This document shows positions 24,631 through 33,243 of a stretch of DNA of 46,714 nt, piece after piece (the first letter of the stretch is position 1; each line of letters opens with the position of its first letter). A model generated the notes under the pieces. It had not been told where the DNA came from and ran no database searches. It saw only the letters and a program-made list of their open reading frames with translations. The DNA comes from Burkholderia arboris. Lineage in GTDB: Bacteria; Pseudomonadota; Gammaproteobacteria; Burkholderiales; Burkholderiaceae. The translations under genes were made by a program, and so were the position numbers. The DNA is taken from positions 1 to 46,714 of the forward strand of contig NZ_CABVPX010000047.1 in assembly GCF_902499125.1 (NCBI RefSeq). Direction: 5' to 3'.

Positions 24631-25560
24631 CTAGTTCGCCATTACCGCATCTGACCCCCTTCCGTTCTCCCGCTCGAGCACCTCACCCAGCGCGTCGCGC
24701 AGCAGCGCGACGGGCCGCACCAGCCGGCCCGGCAACGAGCCGTGCACGATCCACACGTTGATCCGCGTTTCCAGCCCGGCCGTTTCCACCACCCGCAGTG
24801 CCTCGCGATGCGCGCTGCGCGCCAGCGCATTCGGCGCGGCGATGCCGATGCCGGCGCCGCGCGCGACCAGCGACAACTGCAACTCCGAGCCGAACGCCTC
24901 GACCGCGACGTCGAACGGCAGCCCGGCCGCGCCGAGCGCACGGCTCAGCGCCGAACGCATCCCGCAGCCGTCCTGGCTCAGCACCCACGGAAAGCCCGAC
25001 AGCATGTCGAGCGACAGCGGACCGTCCGGCAGCGGGAAGTCGCGCGCGGCGACGAGCACCGTCGGCTGCGTGGCGAGCAGCGTCGCGGTGAACGCGTCGG
25101 GCAGCACCGAACTGGCCGGCACCATCACGGCCGCGACGTCGAGCGCGCCGCGCTCGATGCCCTGCATCAGTGCCGGCGACCAGCCGGCCGTCACGCGCAG
25201 CGTGAGGCGCGGGAACGCGTCGCGCAGCCGGTCGATCGGCCGCTCGAGCGCCAGCTCGGACAGGAACGGCGGGACGCCGATGCGCAGCTCGCCGGACGGC
25301 TCGCTGTCCGGCGCGCCCGCCGCCATCAGTTCGTCGACCGCGCCCAGCACGTTGCGCGCAAGCGTGTAGACGTCGCGCCCGGCGGCGGTCGGCTTCAGCG
25401 GCTTGCTTTGCCGTTCGAGCAGCGGCACGCCGAGCAACGTTTCGAGGTTCTGCACGCGCCGCGTCAGGCCCGGCTGCGTCAGGTGGAGCTTCGTGGCCGC
25501 GGCGACCATCGACCCGCTGTCGACCACCGCGACGAACGCCAGGAGATCACGCGTATTCAA
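24631..25560 (-). CDS. LysR-family transcriptional regulator
   Basis: 309-aa LysR protein. The winged HTH is LLAFVAVVDSGSMVAAATKLHLTQPGLTRRVQNLETLLGVPLLER (about 5-50), followed by the periplasmic-binding-protein-like effector domain (GELRIGVPPFLSELAL onward). It starts with TTG at 25560; no in-frame ATG lies upstream before a stop. It is divergent from the MFS gene across 97 bp and probably controls it. The shared region has two CGCATAA repeats (25570-25576 and 25600-25606) and a GACA-N9-TGTC element, plausible LysR contacts. Confidence 0.92.
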   Translation of the reverse strand: MNTRDLLAFVAVVDSGSMVAAATKLHLTQPGLTRRVQNLETLLGVPLLERQSKPLKPTAAGRDVYTLARNVLGAVDELMAAGAPDSEPSGELRIGVPPFLSELALERPIDRLRDAFPRLTLRVTAGWSPALMQGIERGALDVAAVMVPASSVLPDAFTATLLATQPTVLVAARDFPLPDGPLSLDMLSGFPWVLSQDGCGMRSALSRALGAAGLPFDVAVEAFGSELQLSLVARGAGIGIAAPNALARSAHREALRVVETAGLETRINVWIVHGSLPGRLVRPVALLRDALGEVLERENGRGSDAVMAN

Positions 25561-25657
25561 AACAAACTCGCATAATCATGTTAGACATATTTCAATTGTC
25601 GCATAAACATCGGGCACCTACGATGGGGATTCCTTCGACCCGTCTCCCAGGCTTCCG
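25561..25657. promoter_or_regulatory. Divergent LysR/MFS control region
   Basis: AT-rich 97-bp region with CGCATAA at 25570-25576 and again at 25600-25606, enclosing GACATATTTCAATTGTC, which has inverted GACA/TGTC ends. This is typical layout for a LysR-controlled divergent promoter. Confidence 0.45.
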
Positions 25658-26941
25658 ATGAACTGCCCTGCCAACCGTTGCCCCGCCTCCGTTCCCGCGC
25701 CTGTCGCCGCGCCGCCCGCGCTGAGCGCCGGGATGACGCTGTTCTTCGCCGCGACGGTCGGCGTGATCGTGATGGACCTGTTCGCCGCGCAACCGCTGAC
25801 GGGCCCGATCAGCGCGGACCTGCACCTGCCGCCCGGTCTCGCCGGCCTCATCGCGATGCTGCCGCAGCTCGGCTACGCCGCCGGGCTCGTATTGCTCGTG
25901 CCGCTGGTCGACCTGCTCGAGAACCGCCGCCTGATCGTCGCGACGCTCGCCGCATGTGCGGCCGCGCTCGCGCTGCCCGCGTTCACGCGATCCGGCACCG
26001 TATTCCTGCTGGCGACGCTGGCCGCCGGCGCCGCGTCGAGCGTGATCCAGATGCTCGTGCCGATGGCCGCGTCGATGGCCCCCGAAGCGCAGCGCGGCCG
26101 CGCGGTCGGCAACGTGATGAGCGGGCTGATGCTCGGCATCCTGCTGTCGCGGCCGCTCGCGAGCCTGATCGCGGGCTCGGCCGGCTGGCGCGCGTTCTAC
26201 CTGCTGGCCGCGGTCGCGAACACGGCGATTGCCGTCGTCCTCGCGCTGCGCCTGCCGTCGCGTACGCCGTCGATCACGGCCGGCTACCGCGCGCTGCTCG
26301 CGTCAATGGGGCGCCTGATCTCCGACGAGCCGGTGCTGCGCCGGCATGCGCTGTCGGCCGCGCTCGCGATGGCTGCGTTCAGTGCGTTCTGGACCGCCGT
26401 CGGGCTGCGGCTCGCGCAACCGCCATTCGGGCTCGACCTGCACGGCATCGCGCTGTTCGCCTTCGCCGGCGCCAGCGGCGCAATCGTCACGCCGCTCGCC
26501 GGCCGCGCCGGCGACCGTGGCCACGGCCCGGCCGCGCAGCGGATCGCGCACGGCACGATGCTCGCCGCGCTCGTCGTGCTCGGCATCGCCGGTGCCGGCT
26601 GGTTCGGCTTCGACGCGCACGCGCATCGCGGTGTCGCGCTCGCGCTGCTGGCCGGCGGCGCAGCGCTGCTCGATGCGGGCGTCATCGTCGACCAGACGAT
26701 CGGCCGCCGCGAGATCAACCTGCTGAACCCGGCCGCGCGCGGCCGCCTGAACGGGCTGTTCGTCGGACTGTTCTTCGTTGGCGGCGCGCTCGGCGCGGTG
26801 CTCGCGGGCAGCGCATGGGCATGGGGCGGATGGGGTGCGGTGTGCGGCGTCGGCTTCGCATTCGCAGGCGCGGCCGCCGTGTTCGGGGTGGCGGCCGGAC
26901 GCCGGATCGGCGCGGCGGCGTTGACGCGCCCGCGGGCGTAA
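25658..26941 (+). CDS. MFS transporter
   Basis: 427-aa major facilitator with about 12 predicted membrane segments beginning at residue 25 (LSAGMTLFFAATVGVIVMDLFAAQPL). The conserved loop between TM2 and TM3 (VDLLENRRLIVATL) and the TM4 region GAASSVIQMLVPMAASMAPEAQRGRAVGNVMSG match the drug/amino-acid-efflux-like branch of MFS proteins. Substrate unknown. It is divergent from the LysR gene that likely controls it. The ribosome site is weak. Confidence 0.88.
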   Translation: MNCPANRCPASVPAPVAAPPALSAGMTLFFAATVGVIVMDLFAAQPLTGPISADLHLPPGLAGLIAMLPQLGYAAGLVLLVPLVDLLENRRLIVATLAACAAALALPAFTRSGTVFLLATLAAGAASSVIQMLVPMAASMAPEAQRGRAVGNVMSGLMLGILLSRPLASLIAGSAGWRAFYLLAAVANTAIAVVLALRLPSRTPSITAGYRALLASMGRLISDEPVLRRHALSAALAMAAFSAFWTAVGLRLAQPPFGLDLHGIALFAFAGASGAIVTPLAGRAGDRGHGPAAQRIAHGTMLAALVVLGIAGAGWFGFDAHAHRGVALALLAGGAALLDAGVIVDQTIGRREINLLNPAARGRLNGLFVGLFFVGGALGAVLAGSAWAWGGWGAVCGVGFAFAGAAAVFGVAAGRRIGAAALTRPRA

Positions 26942-26966
26942 GCGGCCGCGTCGTGAAGCAGCCGCT

Positions 26967-27012
26967 CAAAACCGAACGCCCCGCCCGCTTGCGAGGGACG
27001 GAGCGTTCGGCG
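26967..27012 (-). terminator. Long imperfect hairpin, terminator for the LysE gene
   Basis: CCGAACGC (26972-26979) pairs with GCGTTCGG (27003-27010), with partial pairing inside; on the minus strand it is followed by TTTTG. It lies between the convergent MFS and LysE genes. Confidence 0.6.
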
Positions 27013-27031
27013 CGCCGGTGTCAGCGTGAAA

Positions 27032-27670
27032 TCAGTGACGAACCAGCGCCATCATCGCGCCGAAGCCAACGAACAGCCCGCCCGTCAGCCGGTTGAAGAC
27101 CTTTGCGACGCTCTGGCTCTTCAGCGTTGCGCCGATGCGCGTGCCGAACGACGCGTAGACGAGATACCAGCTCACCTCGATCACCGCGAACGTGACGACG
27201 AGGATGCCGAACTGCGGCAGCGTCGGCTCGGCCGCGTTGATGAACTGCGGCAGCAGCGCGGCCGCGAACAGGATCGCCTTCGGGTTGCTGCCCGACACCA
27301 GGAAGCCGTTGCGGTACAGCGCCCAGCGCGACGTGGCGGCCGCCTGGCGTGCGGCCGGCTCGGCGTCGCCCGCCGGGACCTCGTCGGCGCCCGAGCGCCA
27401 CGCCTTCACGCCGAGGTAGACCAGATAGGCCGCACCCGCGAAGCGCAGCGTGTTGAACATCGCCGGCCACGCTTCGAGCACCGCGCCGAGGCCTGCCGCC
27501 GACACCGACAGCATCAGCACCATCGCGGTCAGGCAGCCGGCCATCGTCGACGACGAGCGCCGCAACCCGTGCCGCGCACCGTGCGTCATCACGAGCAGCA
27601 TGTTCGGGCCCGGAATCGCCGATACGACGAACACCGTCGCCACGAAAAGCCACCACGTATGCAAGTTCAT
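27032..27670 (-). CDS. LysE/RhtB-family amino-acid exporter
   Basis: 212-aa inner-membrane protein with about six hydrophobic segments. The N-terminal family signature is FVVSAIPGPNMLLVMTHGARHGLRRS; NPKAILFAAALLPQFI (around 130-145) is the second conserved LysE/RhtB block. Members export amino acids or derivatives; the substrate is not predictable. The ATG at 27670 sits behind AGAGGT; a GTG two codons upstream is less likely. It probably forms a separate unit from the dehydrogenase upstream (71-bp gap). Confidence 0.92.
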   Translation of the reverse strand: MNLHTWWLFVATVFVVSAIPGPNMLLVMTHGARHGLRRSSSTMAGCLTAMVLMLSVSAAGLGAVLEAWPAMFNTLRFAGAAYLVYLGVKAWRSGADEVPAGDAEPAARQAAATSRWALYRNGFLVSGSNPKAILFAAALLPQFINAAEPTLPQFGILVVTFAVIEVSWYLVYASFGTRIGATLKSQSVAKVFNRLTGGLFVGFGAMMALVRH

Positions 27671-27741
27671 GACCACCTCTGCCTGAATGTCGGGAAAACC
27701 AAATGCCGATTATGCCGTGAGCGCGGCGCTTCTGTCGCGCG

Positions 27742-28611
27742 TCAGCGGCCGGCGCGGCGCAGCGCCACCTCGCCGAGCACCGCGAAATCCTGGTCGCCGC
27801 CGCCGTGCGCGAGCGCATCGAGCAGGCTGTCGCGCACGACGCTCGCCACCGGCAGCGGCACCGACGTCGCGTCGCCGGCTTCCAGCGCGAGCCGGACGTC
27901 CTTCAGCCCGAGCCGCGCCTTGAAGCGCGCGGGCTCGTAGCGACGCTCGGCGATCATCGAGCCGTAGCCTTCGTAGACGGGCCCCGGAAACACGCTGTTG
28001 GTGATCACGTCGAGGAAGTCGCGCATCGCGACGCCGTGCGCACCCAGCAGCGCCGACGCCTCGCCGAGCGTCTCGATTGCCGACGCGAGCGTGAAGTTCG
28101 CGGCGATCTTCGCAACGTTCGCGTGCTGCGGCAGCGAACCGAACCGCCAGGTCTTCTGGCCGATCGCGTCGAACAGCGGCTGCACGCGGTCGATCGCCTC
28201 GGCCGGGCCGCCCGCCATGATCGTCAGGCGCGCGGCGGCCGCCACGTCGGGCCGCCCCATCACCGGCGCGGCGACATAGTCAATGCCGCGCGACGCATGC
28301 GCGTGCGCGAGCGATTCGGCGAGCGCGACCGACACCGTCGCCATGTTCACGTGAATCAACCCGCGCGGCGCCTGCGCGAGCAGCGCATCGTCGAACACGG
28401 CGCGTGCGGCGGCATCGTCGCCGAGCATCGAAAACACCGCGTCACCGCGAAACGCATCGGCCGGCGTGTCGACGATCTGCGCGCCGAACGCCGCGAGCGG
28501 CTCGGCACGCTCGCGCGAGCGGTTCCAGACCCGCACCGAGTGGCCCGCCTTCAGCAAGTTCGTTGCGATCGCCTGCCCCATTTCGCCCAGCCCGATAAAC
28601 CCGAGATCCAT
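27742..28611 (-). CDS. NAD(P)-dependent beta-hydroxyacid dehydrogenase family protein
   Basis: 289-aa protein of the 3-hydroxyisobutyrate / 6-phosphogluconate dehydrogenase superfamily. The Rossmann motif GFIGLGEMGQAIATNLLKAGH lies at 4-24 and the following residues NRS (30-32) favour NADP. The catalytic Lys is K168 in NVAKIAANF. The substrate-region motif APVMGRPDVAAAARLTIMAGG is of the glyoxylate/succinic-semialdehyde-reductase-like type. The start is fixed by AGGAG upstream of ATG 28611. The substrate is uncertain. Confidence 0.9.
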   Translation of the reverse strand: MDLGFIGLGEMGQAIATNLLKAGHSVRVWNRSRERAEPLAAFGAQIVDTPADAFRGDAVFSMLGDDAAARAVFDDALLAQAPRGLIHVNMATVSVALAESLAHAHASRGIDYVAAPVMGRPDVAAAARLTIMAGGPAEAIDRVQPLFDAIGQKTWRFGSLPQHANVAKIAANFTLASAIETLGEASALLGAHGVAMRDFLDVITNSVFPGPVYEGYGSMIAERRYEPARFKARLGLKDVRLALEAGDATSVPLPVASVVRDSLLDALAHGGGDQDFAVLGEVALRRAGR

Positions 28612-28707
28612 TGCCTGCTCCTTCGCTCCATGAAGCCGCGAGTTAACCACAGATGACGGCCGCCTGCAGCGCCTGCCGCCGGCCGGGCGCGGTGCGATAC
28701 TGGACGG

Positions 28708-29478
28708 ATGGCGACCGCGACCTTCCGCTTTCACGGCGAACTGAACGCCTTTCTCCCGCGCGCGCAGCGTGACCGCGCGTTCGGGCATGCGTGTGCGCGC
28801 GACGCGACGGTGAAGCATGCGATCGAGGCGCTCGGGGTCCCGCATACCGAAATCGGCCGGCTTTGCGTGAACGACGCGCCGGCCGCACTCGACCGGCCGC
28901 TCGGCGACGGCGACCGCGTCGAAGCGTTTCCGGAGCGCTCTCAGCCGGCGGCGAACGGCGCAGCCGCGCCGCAACCGGCGCGGTGGCGCTTCGTCGCCGA
29001 CGCGCATCTCGGCGGCCTCGCGCAATTGCTGCGCCTTGCCGGCTTCGATACCTGCTACGACAACCATTATCGCGACGACGAACTCGCGGCGCTGGCCGGG
29101 CGGGAGGGCCGGATCGTGCTGACGCGCGACCGCGAACTGCTCAAGCGGCGCGCAGTCGTGCGCGGCTGCTACCTGCATGCGCTGCAGCCGGCCGACCAGT
29201 TACGCGAACTGTTCGAGCGGCTCGATCTCGCGCCGCACATGCGGCCGTTCCGGCTCTGCCTTCGCTGCAATGCGCCGCTGCATCCGCTCGACGCGGCCGC
29301 CGCCGCGCCGCGCGTGCCGGCAGGCATCATGCAGCGGCACCGGCGCTTCGCCGCGTGCGACGTGTGCCGGCGGGTGTTCTGGGAAGGCTCGCACTGGCGG
29401 CGCATGCGCGCGGTGGTCGACGCGATGCGCACGACGCCGCTACCGACACCGCCGCCGCCCGGCGAACGCGACGCCTGA
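28708..29478 (+). CDS. Mut7-C RNase-fold protein with N-terminal ubiquitin-like domain
   Basis: 256-aa protein. Residues 1-75 look like the ubiquitin-like (ThiS/MoaD-type) domain that precedes Mut7-C in many bacteria (FRFHGELNAFLP, VKHAIEALGVPHTEIG, LGDGDRVEAFP). Residues 90-245 are Mut7-C, a PIN-like nuclease fold: FVADAHLGGLAQLLRLAGFDT with the first acidic residues, IVLTRDREL with the second, then a zinc ribbon with CLRC and CDVC. Probably an RNA-cleaving or RNA-binding protein; biological role unknown. It is a single gene, divergent from the dehydrogenase. The upstream sequence lacks a strong ribosome site. Confidence 0.85.
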   Translation: MATATFRFHGELNAFLPRAQRDRAFGHACARDATVKHAIEALGVPHTEIGRLCVNDAPAALDRPLGDGDRVEAFPERSQPAANGAAAPQPARWRFVADAHLGGLAQLLRLAGFDTCYDNHYRDDELAALAGREGRIVLTRDRELLKRRAVVRGCYLHALQPADQLRELFERLDLAPHMRPFRLCLRCNAPLHPLDAAAAAPRVPAGIMQRHRRFAACDVCRRVFWEGSHWRRMRAVVDAMRTTPLPTPPPPGERDA

Positions 29479-29484
29479 AAAAAC

Positions 29485-29514
29485 AAAACCCCGCATGCCG
29501 AAACATGCGGGGTT
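29485..29514 (-). terminator. Terminator of the small minus-strand gene
   Basis: AACCCCGCATG/CATGCGGGGTT stem with a CCGAAA loop. On the minus strand it runs into TTTTGTTTTTT; on the plus strand the T tract is absent, so its main user is the gene at 29556-29789. Confidence 0.8.
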
Positions 29515-29555
29515 CCGCGACGCGTGGCCGGCAGTGCCGGCCCGGTGCGAAGCGC

Positions 29556-29789
29556 TTAGTTTGCTGCGCCTGCGTCGTTCGTGCCAGCTGCCGAAGCGGC
29601 GGCAGCCTTCGCCTTGCCCTTGGCCGAACCGTGGTGCTTCAGCGTGTGCTTCGGCTTGCTGTGATCCTTCTTGGCCGGTGCCGGAGCTGCTGCCGACGTG
29701 TCGGCTGCCGGCGCGGACGCCTGTGCGAATGCCGAAACCGATGCGAGTGCGAATGCTGCGGCGATGATCGAAGCGAGCGTCTTCTTCAT
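29556..29789 (-). CDS. Small basic secreted protein
   Basis: 77 residues from ATG 29789 behind AAGGAAG. Signal peptide MKKTLASIIAAAFALASVSAFAQ, then an Ala-rich stretch and a basic His/Lys-rich segment (KKDHSKPKHTLKHHGSAKGKAKA). Low-complexity proteins of this kind, sometimes called acid-shock-like, are common in Burkholderia; the composition suggests a periplasmic polyanion-binding or stress role, but that is a guess. It has its own terminator. Confidence 0.75.
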   Translation of the reverse strand: MKKTLASIIAAAFALASVSAFAQASAPAADTSAAAPAPAKKDHSKPKHTLKHHGSAKGKAKAAAASAAGTNDAGAAN

Positions 29790-29835
29790 TGTTCTTCCTT
29801 TAGCGGAGAAAAAATCAAACGTACCGGTAAGTAAA

Positions 29836-29854
29836 GATGCGAGGCATTCGCATC
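29836..29854. promoter_or_regulatory. Perfect 7-bp inverted repeat
   Basis: GATGCGA-GGCAT-TCGCATC lies 47 bp upstream of the start codon of the small basic protein; either an operator or a 5'-UTR hairpin. Confidence 0.35.
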
Positions 29855-30066
29855 GGAGCCCCAGGCCGCGAGGCCGGCTTTCGCCGTTCCGTCGCGACAA
29901 AACCTGACGCACTGGTTCCATAACGCGCCGACTTCGCGGCCAGTTGACACGTTGCTTGCGCCCTCGGGTTTCCCCGGAGGCGAGCGCTTCGTCCTGCGCC
30001 GGCGCCCCGGCCAGACTGCCGCCGCATGGCGCCGCAAACCGGCTCGCGCGCCGTCGGGGCGACGCT

Positions 30067-30072
30067 TATACT
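30067..30072 (+). promoter_or_regulatory. -10 box (TATACT) of the ABC export operon
   Basis: GCTTATACTGG about 75 bp upstream of the likely adaptor start codon; no consensus -35. Confidence 0.45.
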
Positions 30073-30147
30073 GGCGACCATCCGTCCCTTCCCGGGAAAC
30101 CGGATCGCGGCCGGTCGCCAGACCGCCGCCGTCTCGAGGCGCTCAAA

Positions 30148-31353
30148 TTGCCCGATCACAATCTGGACAAACTGAAAATCGACCGGCGTCCGATCGCACC
30201 GGTGCCCCGCCGGCGCCGGTGGGTCCGCTATGCGGCCGCCGCCGCGATCCTCGTCGTTGCGATCGTCGCCGGCCTCGCGCTCACCGGCCGGCCGGCCGTC
30301 GAAACCACGTCCGTCACGTCCGCCTACCCGTACCAGAACGACACGCAGCTCAATGCGACCGGCTACGTCGTGCCGCAGCGCAAGGCCGCGGTCGCGTCGA
30401 AGGGCCAGGGGCGCGTCGAATGGCTCGGCGTGCTCGAAGGCACGCGCGTGAAGAAGGACGACATCATCGCGCGCCTCGAAAGCCGCGACGTCGAGGCATC
30501 GCTGTCGCAGGCGCTCGCGCAGGTGAAGGTTGCCCGCGCGAACCTCGGCGTCGAACAGGCCGAGCTGAAGGACGCCGAGATTGCATTGCGCCGCACGTCC
30601 GCGCTCGCGCCGCGCGGCGCCGTGCCGGCCGCGCAGCTCGACACCGACACGGCCCGCGTGAACAAGGCGCGCGCGACGCTCAGCAGCGACCAGGCCGCGA
30701 TCGCGTCGGCCGAAGCGAACGCGCAGGCAGCGCAGGTCGCCGTCGACCAGACGGTGATCCGCGCGCCGTTCGACGGCATCGTGCTCGCGAAGCACGCAAA
30801 CGTCGGCGACAACATCACGCCGTTCTCGTCCGCGTCGGACAGCAAGGGCGCCGTCGTGACGATCGCCGACATGGACACGCTCGAAGTCGAGGCCGACGTC
30901 GCCGAATCGAACATCGCGAAGATCCGCGCCGAGCAGCCGTGCGAGATCCAGCTCGACGCGCTGCCCGACATGCGCTTCGCGGGCCGCGTGTCGCGCATCG
31001 TGCCGACCGTCGACCGGTCGAAGGCCACCGTGCTCGTGAAGATCCGCTTCGTCGACCGCGACGAGCGCGTGCTGCCCGACATGAGCGCGAAGATCGCGTT
31101 CCTGTCGAAACCCGTGTCGGCGCAGGAGCGGCAGCCCGTGACGGCCGTGCAGGCGAGCGCGGTGGTCGAGCGCGACGGCCGGCCGGTCGTGTTCGTCGTG
31201 AAGGACGACGCCGTGCACGCGGTGGCCGTGATGCGCGGCATGCGGATCGGCGAACTGGTGGCGATCCGCGGCGTGAAACCCGGCGACACGGTCGTGCTCG
31301 CGCCAGGCGTGAAGCTGAAGGACGGCGCGAAAGTGACCGTCGCGAAGAAGTAG
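30148..31353 (+). CDS. Membrane-fusion (periplasmic adaptor) protein of a MacB-like ABC exporter
   Basis: 401 residues if started at the TTG at 30148; the preceding open frame is Arg/Pro-rich and non-coding in look, and no ATG lies near. An N-terminal membrane anchor (YAAAAAILVVAIVAGLAL, about 26-43) is followed by the biotinyl-lipoyl halves (TGYVVPQRKAAVASKGQGRV and VIRAPFDGIVLAKHANVGDNITP), a coiled-coil hairpin between them (LSQALAQVKVARANLGVEQAELKDAEIALRR), and beta-barrel and membrane-proximal parts. This is the HlyD/MacA-type adaptor that links an inner-membrane pump with an outer-membrane channel. It starts a tightly packed operon with the ABC ATPase (7-bp gap) and two permeases; no TolC-like gene is present. 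Confidence 0.88.
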   Translation: MPDHNLDKLKIDRRPIAPVPRRRRWVRYAAAAAILVVAIVAGLALTGRPAVETTSVTSAYPYQNDTQLNATGYVVPQRKAAVASKGQGRVEWLGVLEGTRVKKDDIIARLESRDVEASLSQALAQVKVARANLGVEQAELKDAEIALRRTSALAPRGAVPAAQLDTDTARVNKARATLSSDQAAIASAEANAQAAQVAVDQTVIRAPFDGIVLAKHANVGDNITPFSSASDSKGAVVTIADMDTLEVEADVAESNIAKIRAEQPCEIQLDALPDMRFAGRVSRIVPTVDRSKATVLVKIRFVDRDERVLPDMSAKIAFLSKPVSAQERQPVTAVQASAVVERDGRPVVFVVKDDAVHAVAVMRGMRIGELVAIRGVKPGDTVVLAPGVKLKDGAKVTVAKK

Positions 31354-31360
31354 CGCGCGC

Positions 31361-32059
31361 GTGAACGACGCATCGCCGCCCCTCGTCGAGCTCAGCCACG
31401 TCGCGAAGTCGTACCGGCGCGGCAACCAGATCGTGCCTGTGCTGACCGACATCACGCTCGACATCGGCGAAGGCGACTTCGTCGCGCTGATGGGGCCGTC
31501 CGGCTCCGGCAAGAGCACGCTGCTGAACCTCGTGGCCGGCATCGACCGGCCCGACAGCGGCGAGCTGCGCGTGGGCGGGCTCGACATCTCGCTGCTCGCG
31601 GAGGCGCAACTGGCCGAATGGCGCGCGGCGAACGTCGGCTTCATCTTCCAGTTCTACAACCTGATGCCGGTGCTCACCGCGTTCGAGAACGTCGAGCTGC
31701 CGCTGATGCTCACGCACCTGTCGCGCCGCGAGCGGCGCGAGCGCGTCGAACTCGTGCTCGACATGGTGAACCTCGGCGACCGGACCAGCCATTACCCGTC
31801 CGAGCTGTCGGGCGGCCAGCAGCAGCGCGTCGCGATCGCACGCGCGCTGATCACCGATCCCGTGCTGATCGTCGCCGACGAGCCGACCGGCGACCTCGAC
31901 CGCGCGTCGGCCACCGATGTGCTCGCAATGCTGCAGCGGATGAACGCCGAGCTCGGCAAGACGATCATCATGGTGACCCACGACGCGCACGCGGCCGGCG
32001 CCGCGCGGTCGCTCGTGCATCTGGAAAAAGGGGAGCTGATCGATGGGCACGCCGGCTGA
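31361..32059 (+). CDS. ABC transporter ATP-binding protein (MacB/LolD-like)
   Basis: 232-aa ATPase. Walker A GPSGSGKST (about 45-53), Q-loop Gln in IFQFYNLMP, signature LSGGQQQR (about 146-153), Walker B VLIVADEPTGDLD (about 165-177), and H-loop TH. This is the small MacB/LolD/FtsE-type ATPase that works with FtsX-like permeases. It starts with GTG, 7 bp after the adaptor stop, and permease 1 begins 21 bp after its stop. Confidence 0.93.
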   Translation: MNDASPPLVELSHVAKSYRRGNQIVPVLTDITLDIGEGDFVALMGPSGSGKSTLLNLVAGIDRPDSGELRVGGLDISLLAEAQLAEWRAANVGFIFQFYNLMPVLTAFENVELPLMLTHLSRRERRERVELVLDMVNLGDRTSHYPSELSGGQQQRVAIARALITDPVLIVADEPTGDLDRASATDVLAMLQRMNAELGKTIIMVTHDAHAAGAARSLVHLEKGELIDGHAG

Positions 32060-32080
32060 CCGGCGGCGGGAGCGCGCGCG

Positions 32081-33235
32081 ATGTACGTGCTGAAGCTGAT
32101 CGCGCGCAACGCGCTGCGGCACCGGCTGCGCACGCTGCTGACCGTGCTCGGGCTGACCATCGCCGTGCTCGCGTTCGGGCTGCTGCACACCGTGGTCGAC
32201 GCGTGGTACGCGGGCGCGGCCGCCGCATCCAGCGGGCGGCTCGTCACGCGCAACGCGATCTCGCTCGTGTTTCCGCTGCCCGTCAGCTACGAGAACCGGA
32301 TCCGCGGCGTCGAAGGCGTGACGGCCGTGGTCCGCTCGAACTGGTTCGGCGGCATCTACCGCGACCCGAAGAACTTCTTCGCGAGCTTCGCGGTATCGGA
32401 CAACTATCTCGACCTGTACCCGGAATACATCGTCCCGGATCAGCAGCGCGCCGATTACAACCGCGACCGGCGCGGCTGCCTGGTCGGGCGCCAGCTTGCG
32501 ACGCAATTCGGCTTCAAGATCGGCGACGTGATCCCGCTGAAGGGCACGATCTATCCGGGCACCTGGGATTTCGTCGTGCGCGGGATCTTCGACGGCCGCG
32601 ACGACTCGACGATCACGCGCCAGCTGGTGTTCCACTGGGACTATCTGAACGAGACGGTGCGCCAGCGCACGCCGAAGCAGGCCGACCAGGTCGGGGTATT
32701 CGTGCTCGGCGTCGCGAACCCCGACGACGGCGCGTCGATCGCGCGCAACGTCGACGCGGTGTTCAAGAACTCGCTCGCCGAGACGCTGACCGAGACCGAG
32801 CAGGCGTTCCAGCTCGGCTTCGTCGCGATGTCGAACCAGATCATCGCGGCGATCCGTCTCGTGTCGTACGTGGTGATCCTGATCATCATGGCCGTGATGG
32901 CCAACGCGATGGCGATGAGCGCGCGCGAGCGCACGGCCGAATACGCGACGCTGAAGGCGCTTGGCTTCGGCCCCGGCTTCCTCGCGCTGATCGTGTTCGG
33001 CGAATCGGTCCTGATCGCGGTGGCCGGCGGCGGGCTCGGGATCCTCGCGACGCCGCCCGCCGCGAGCCTGTTCAAGCAGGCGGCCGGCGGTATCTTCCCG
33101 GTGTTCATGGTGTCGACGGAGACGGTCGCGCTGCAGGCCGCATGCTCGGTCGCGGTCGGCCTCGCGGCCGCGATCGTGCCGGCATGGCAGGCGGCGCGCG
33201 TGCGCGTGGTCGAAGGCCTCAGGGCAATCGGTTAG
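32081..33235 (+). CDS. FtsX/MacB-like ABC permease 1
   Basis: 384-aa permease. One N-terminal membrane segment (LRTLLTVLGLTIAVLAFGLLHTVV), a large periplasmic domain (about 45-260), then three C-terminal segments (SYVVILIIMAVMANAMAMSARERTAEYATLKALGFG is the conserved FtsX block). The ATG at 32081 is preceded by GGGAG. It pairs with permease 2 as a probable heterodimer. Confidence 0.9.
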   Translation: MYVLKLIARNALRHRLRTLLTVLGLTIAVLAFGLLHTVVDAWYAGAAAASSGRLVTRNAISLVFPLPVSYENRIRGVEGVTAVVRSNWFGGIYRDPKNFFASFAVSDNYLDLYPEYIVPDQQRADYNRDRRGCLVGRQLATQFGFKIGDVIPLKGTIYPGTWDFVVRGIFDGRDDSTITRQLVFHWDYLNETVRQRTPKQADQVGVFVLGVANPDDGASIARNVDAVFKNSLAETLTETEQAFQLGFVAMSNQIIAAIRLVSYVVILIIMAVMANAMAMSARERTAEYATLKALGFGPGFLALIVFGESVLIAVAGGGLGILATPPAASLFKQAAGGIFPVFMVSTETVALQAACSVAVGLAAAIVPAWQAARVRVVEGLRAIG

Positions 33236-33243
33236 GTTTGCAC

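Larger units (their letters stand above)
29790..30147. other. 358-bp divergent region between small basic protein and ABC export operon
   Basis: It contains a perfect inverted repeat (GATGCGA-N5-TCGCATC, 29836-29854), and a TATACT -10 box (30067-30072) likely to serve the adaptor gene. The frame of the adaptor stays open back to 29944 but that part has no coding character. Confidence 0.5.

Noticed and set aside
24541..24657. 38-codon plus-strand ORF starting ATGGAGGAGACAGG behind an AGAGGAG-like site
   Set aside because: The purine-rich start is the complement of the sRNA anti-SD blocks; codon use is unlike local genes and the minus-strand promoter/terminator pair explains the region better.
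29944..29949. TTGACA before the ABC export adaptor
   Set aside because: No acceptable -10 lies 16-18 bp downstream; the TATACT at 30067 is better placed.
29815..32635. Long minus-strand frames over the adaptor, ATPase and permease genes
   Set aside because: They are shadows of an ABC operon with all family motifs on the plus strand; no ribosome sites or recognisable domains.
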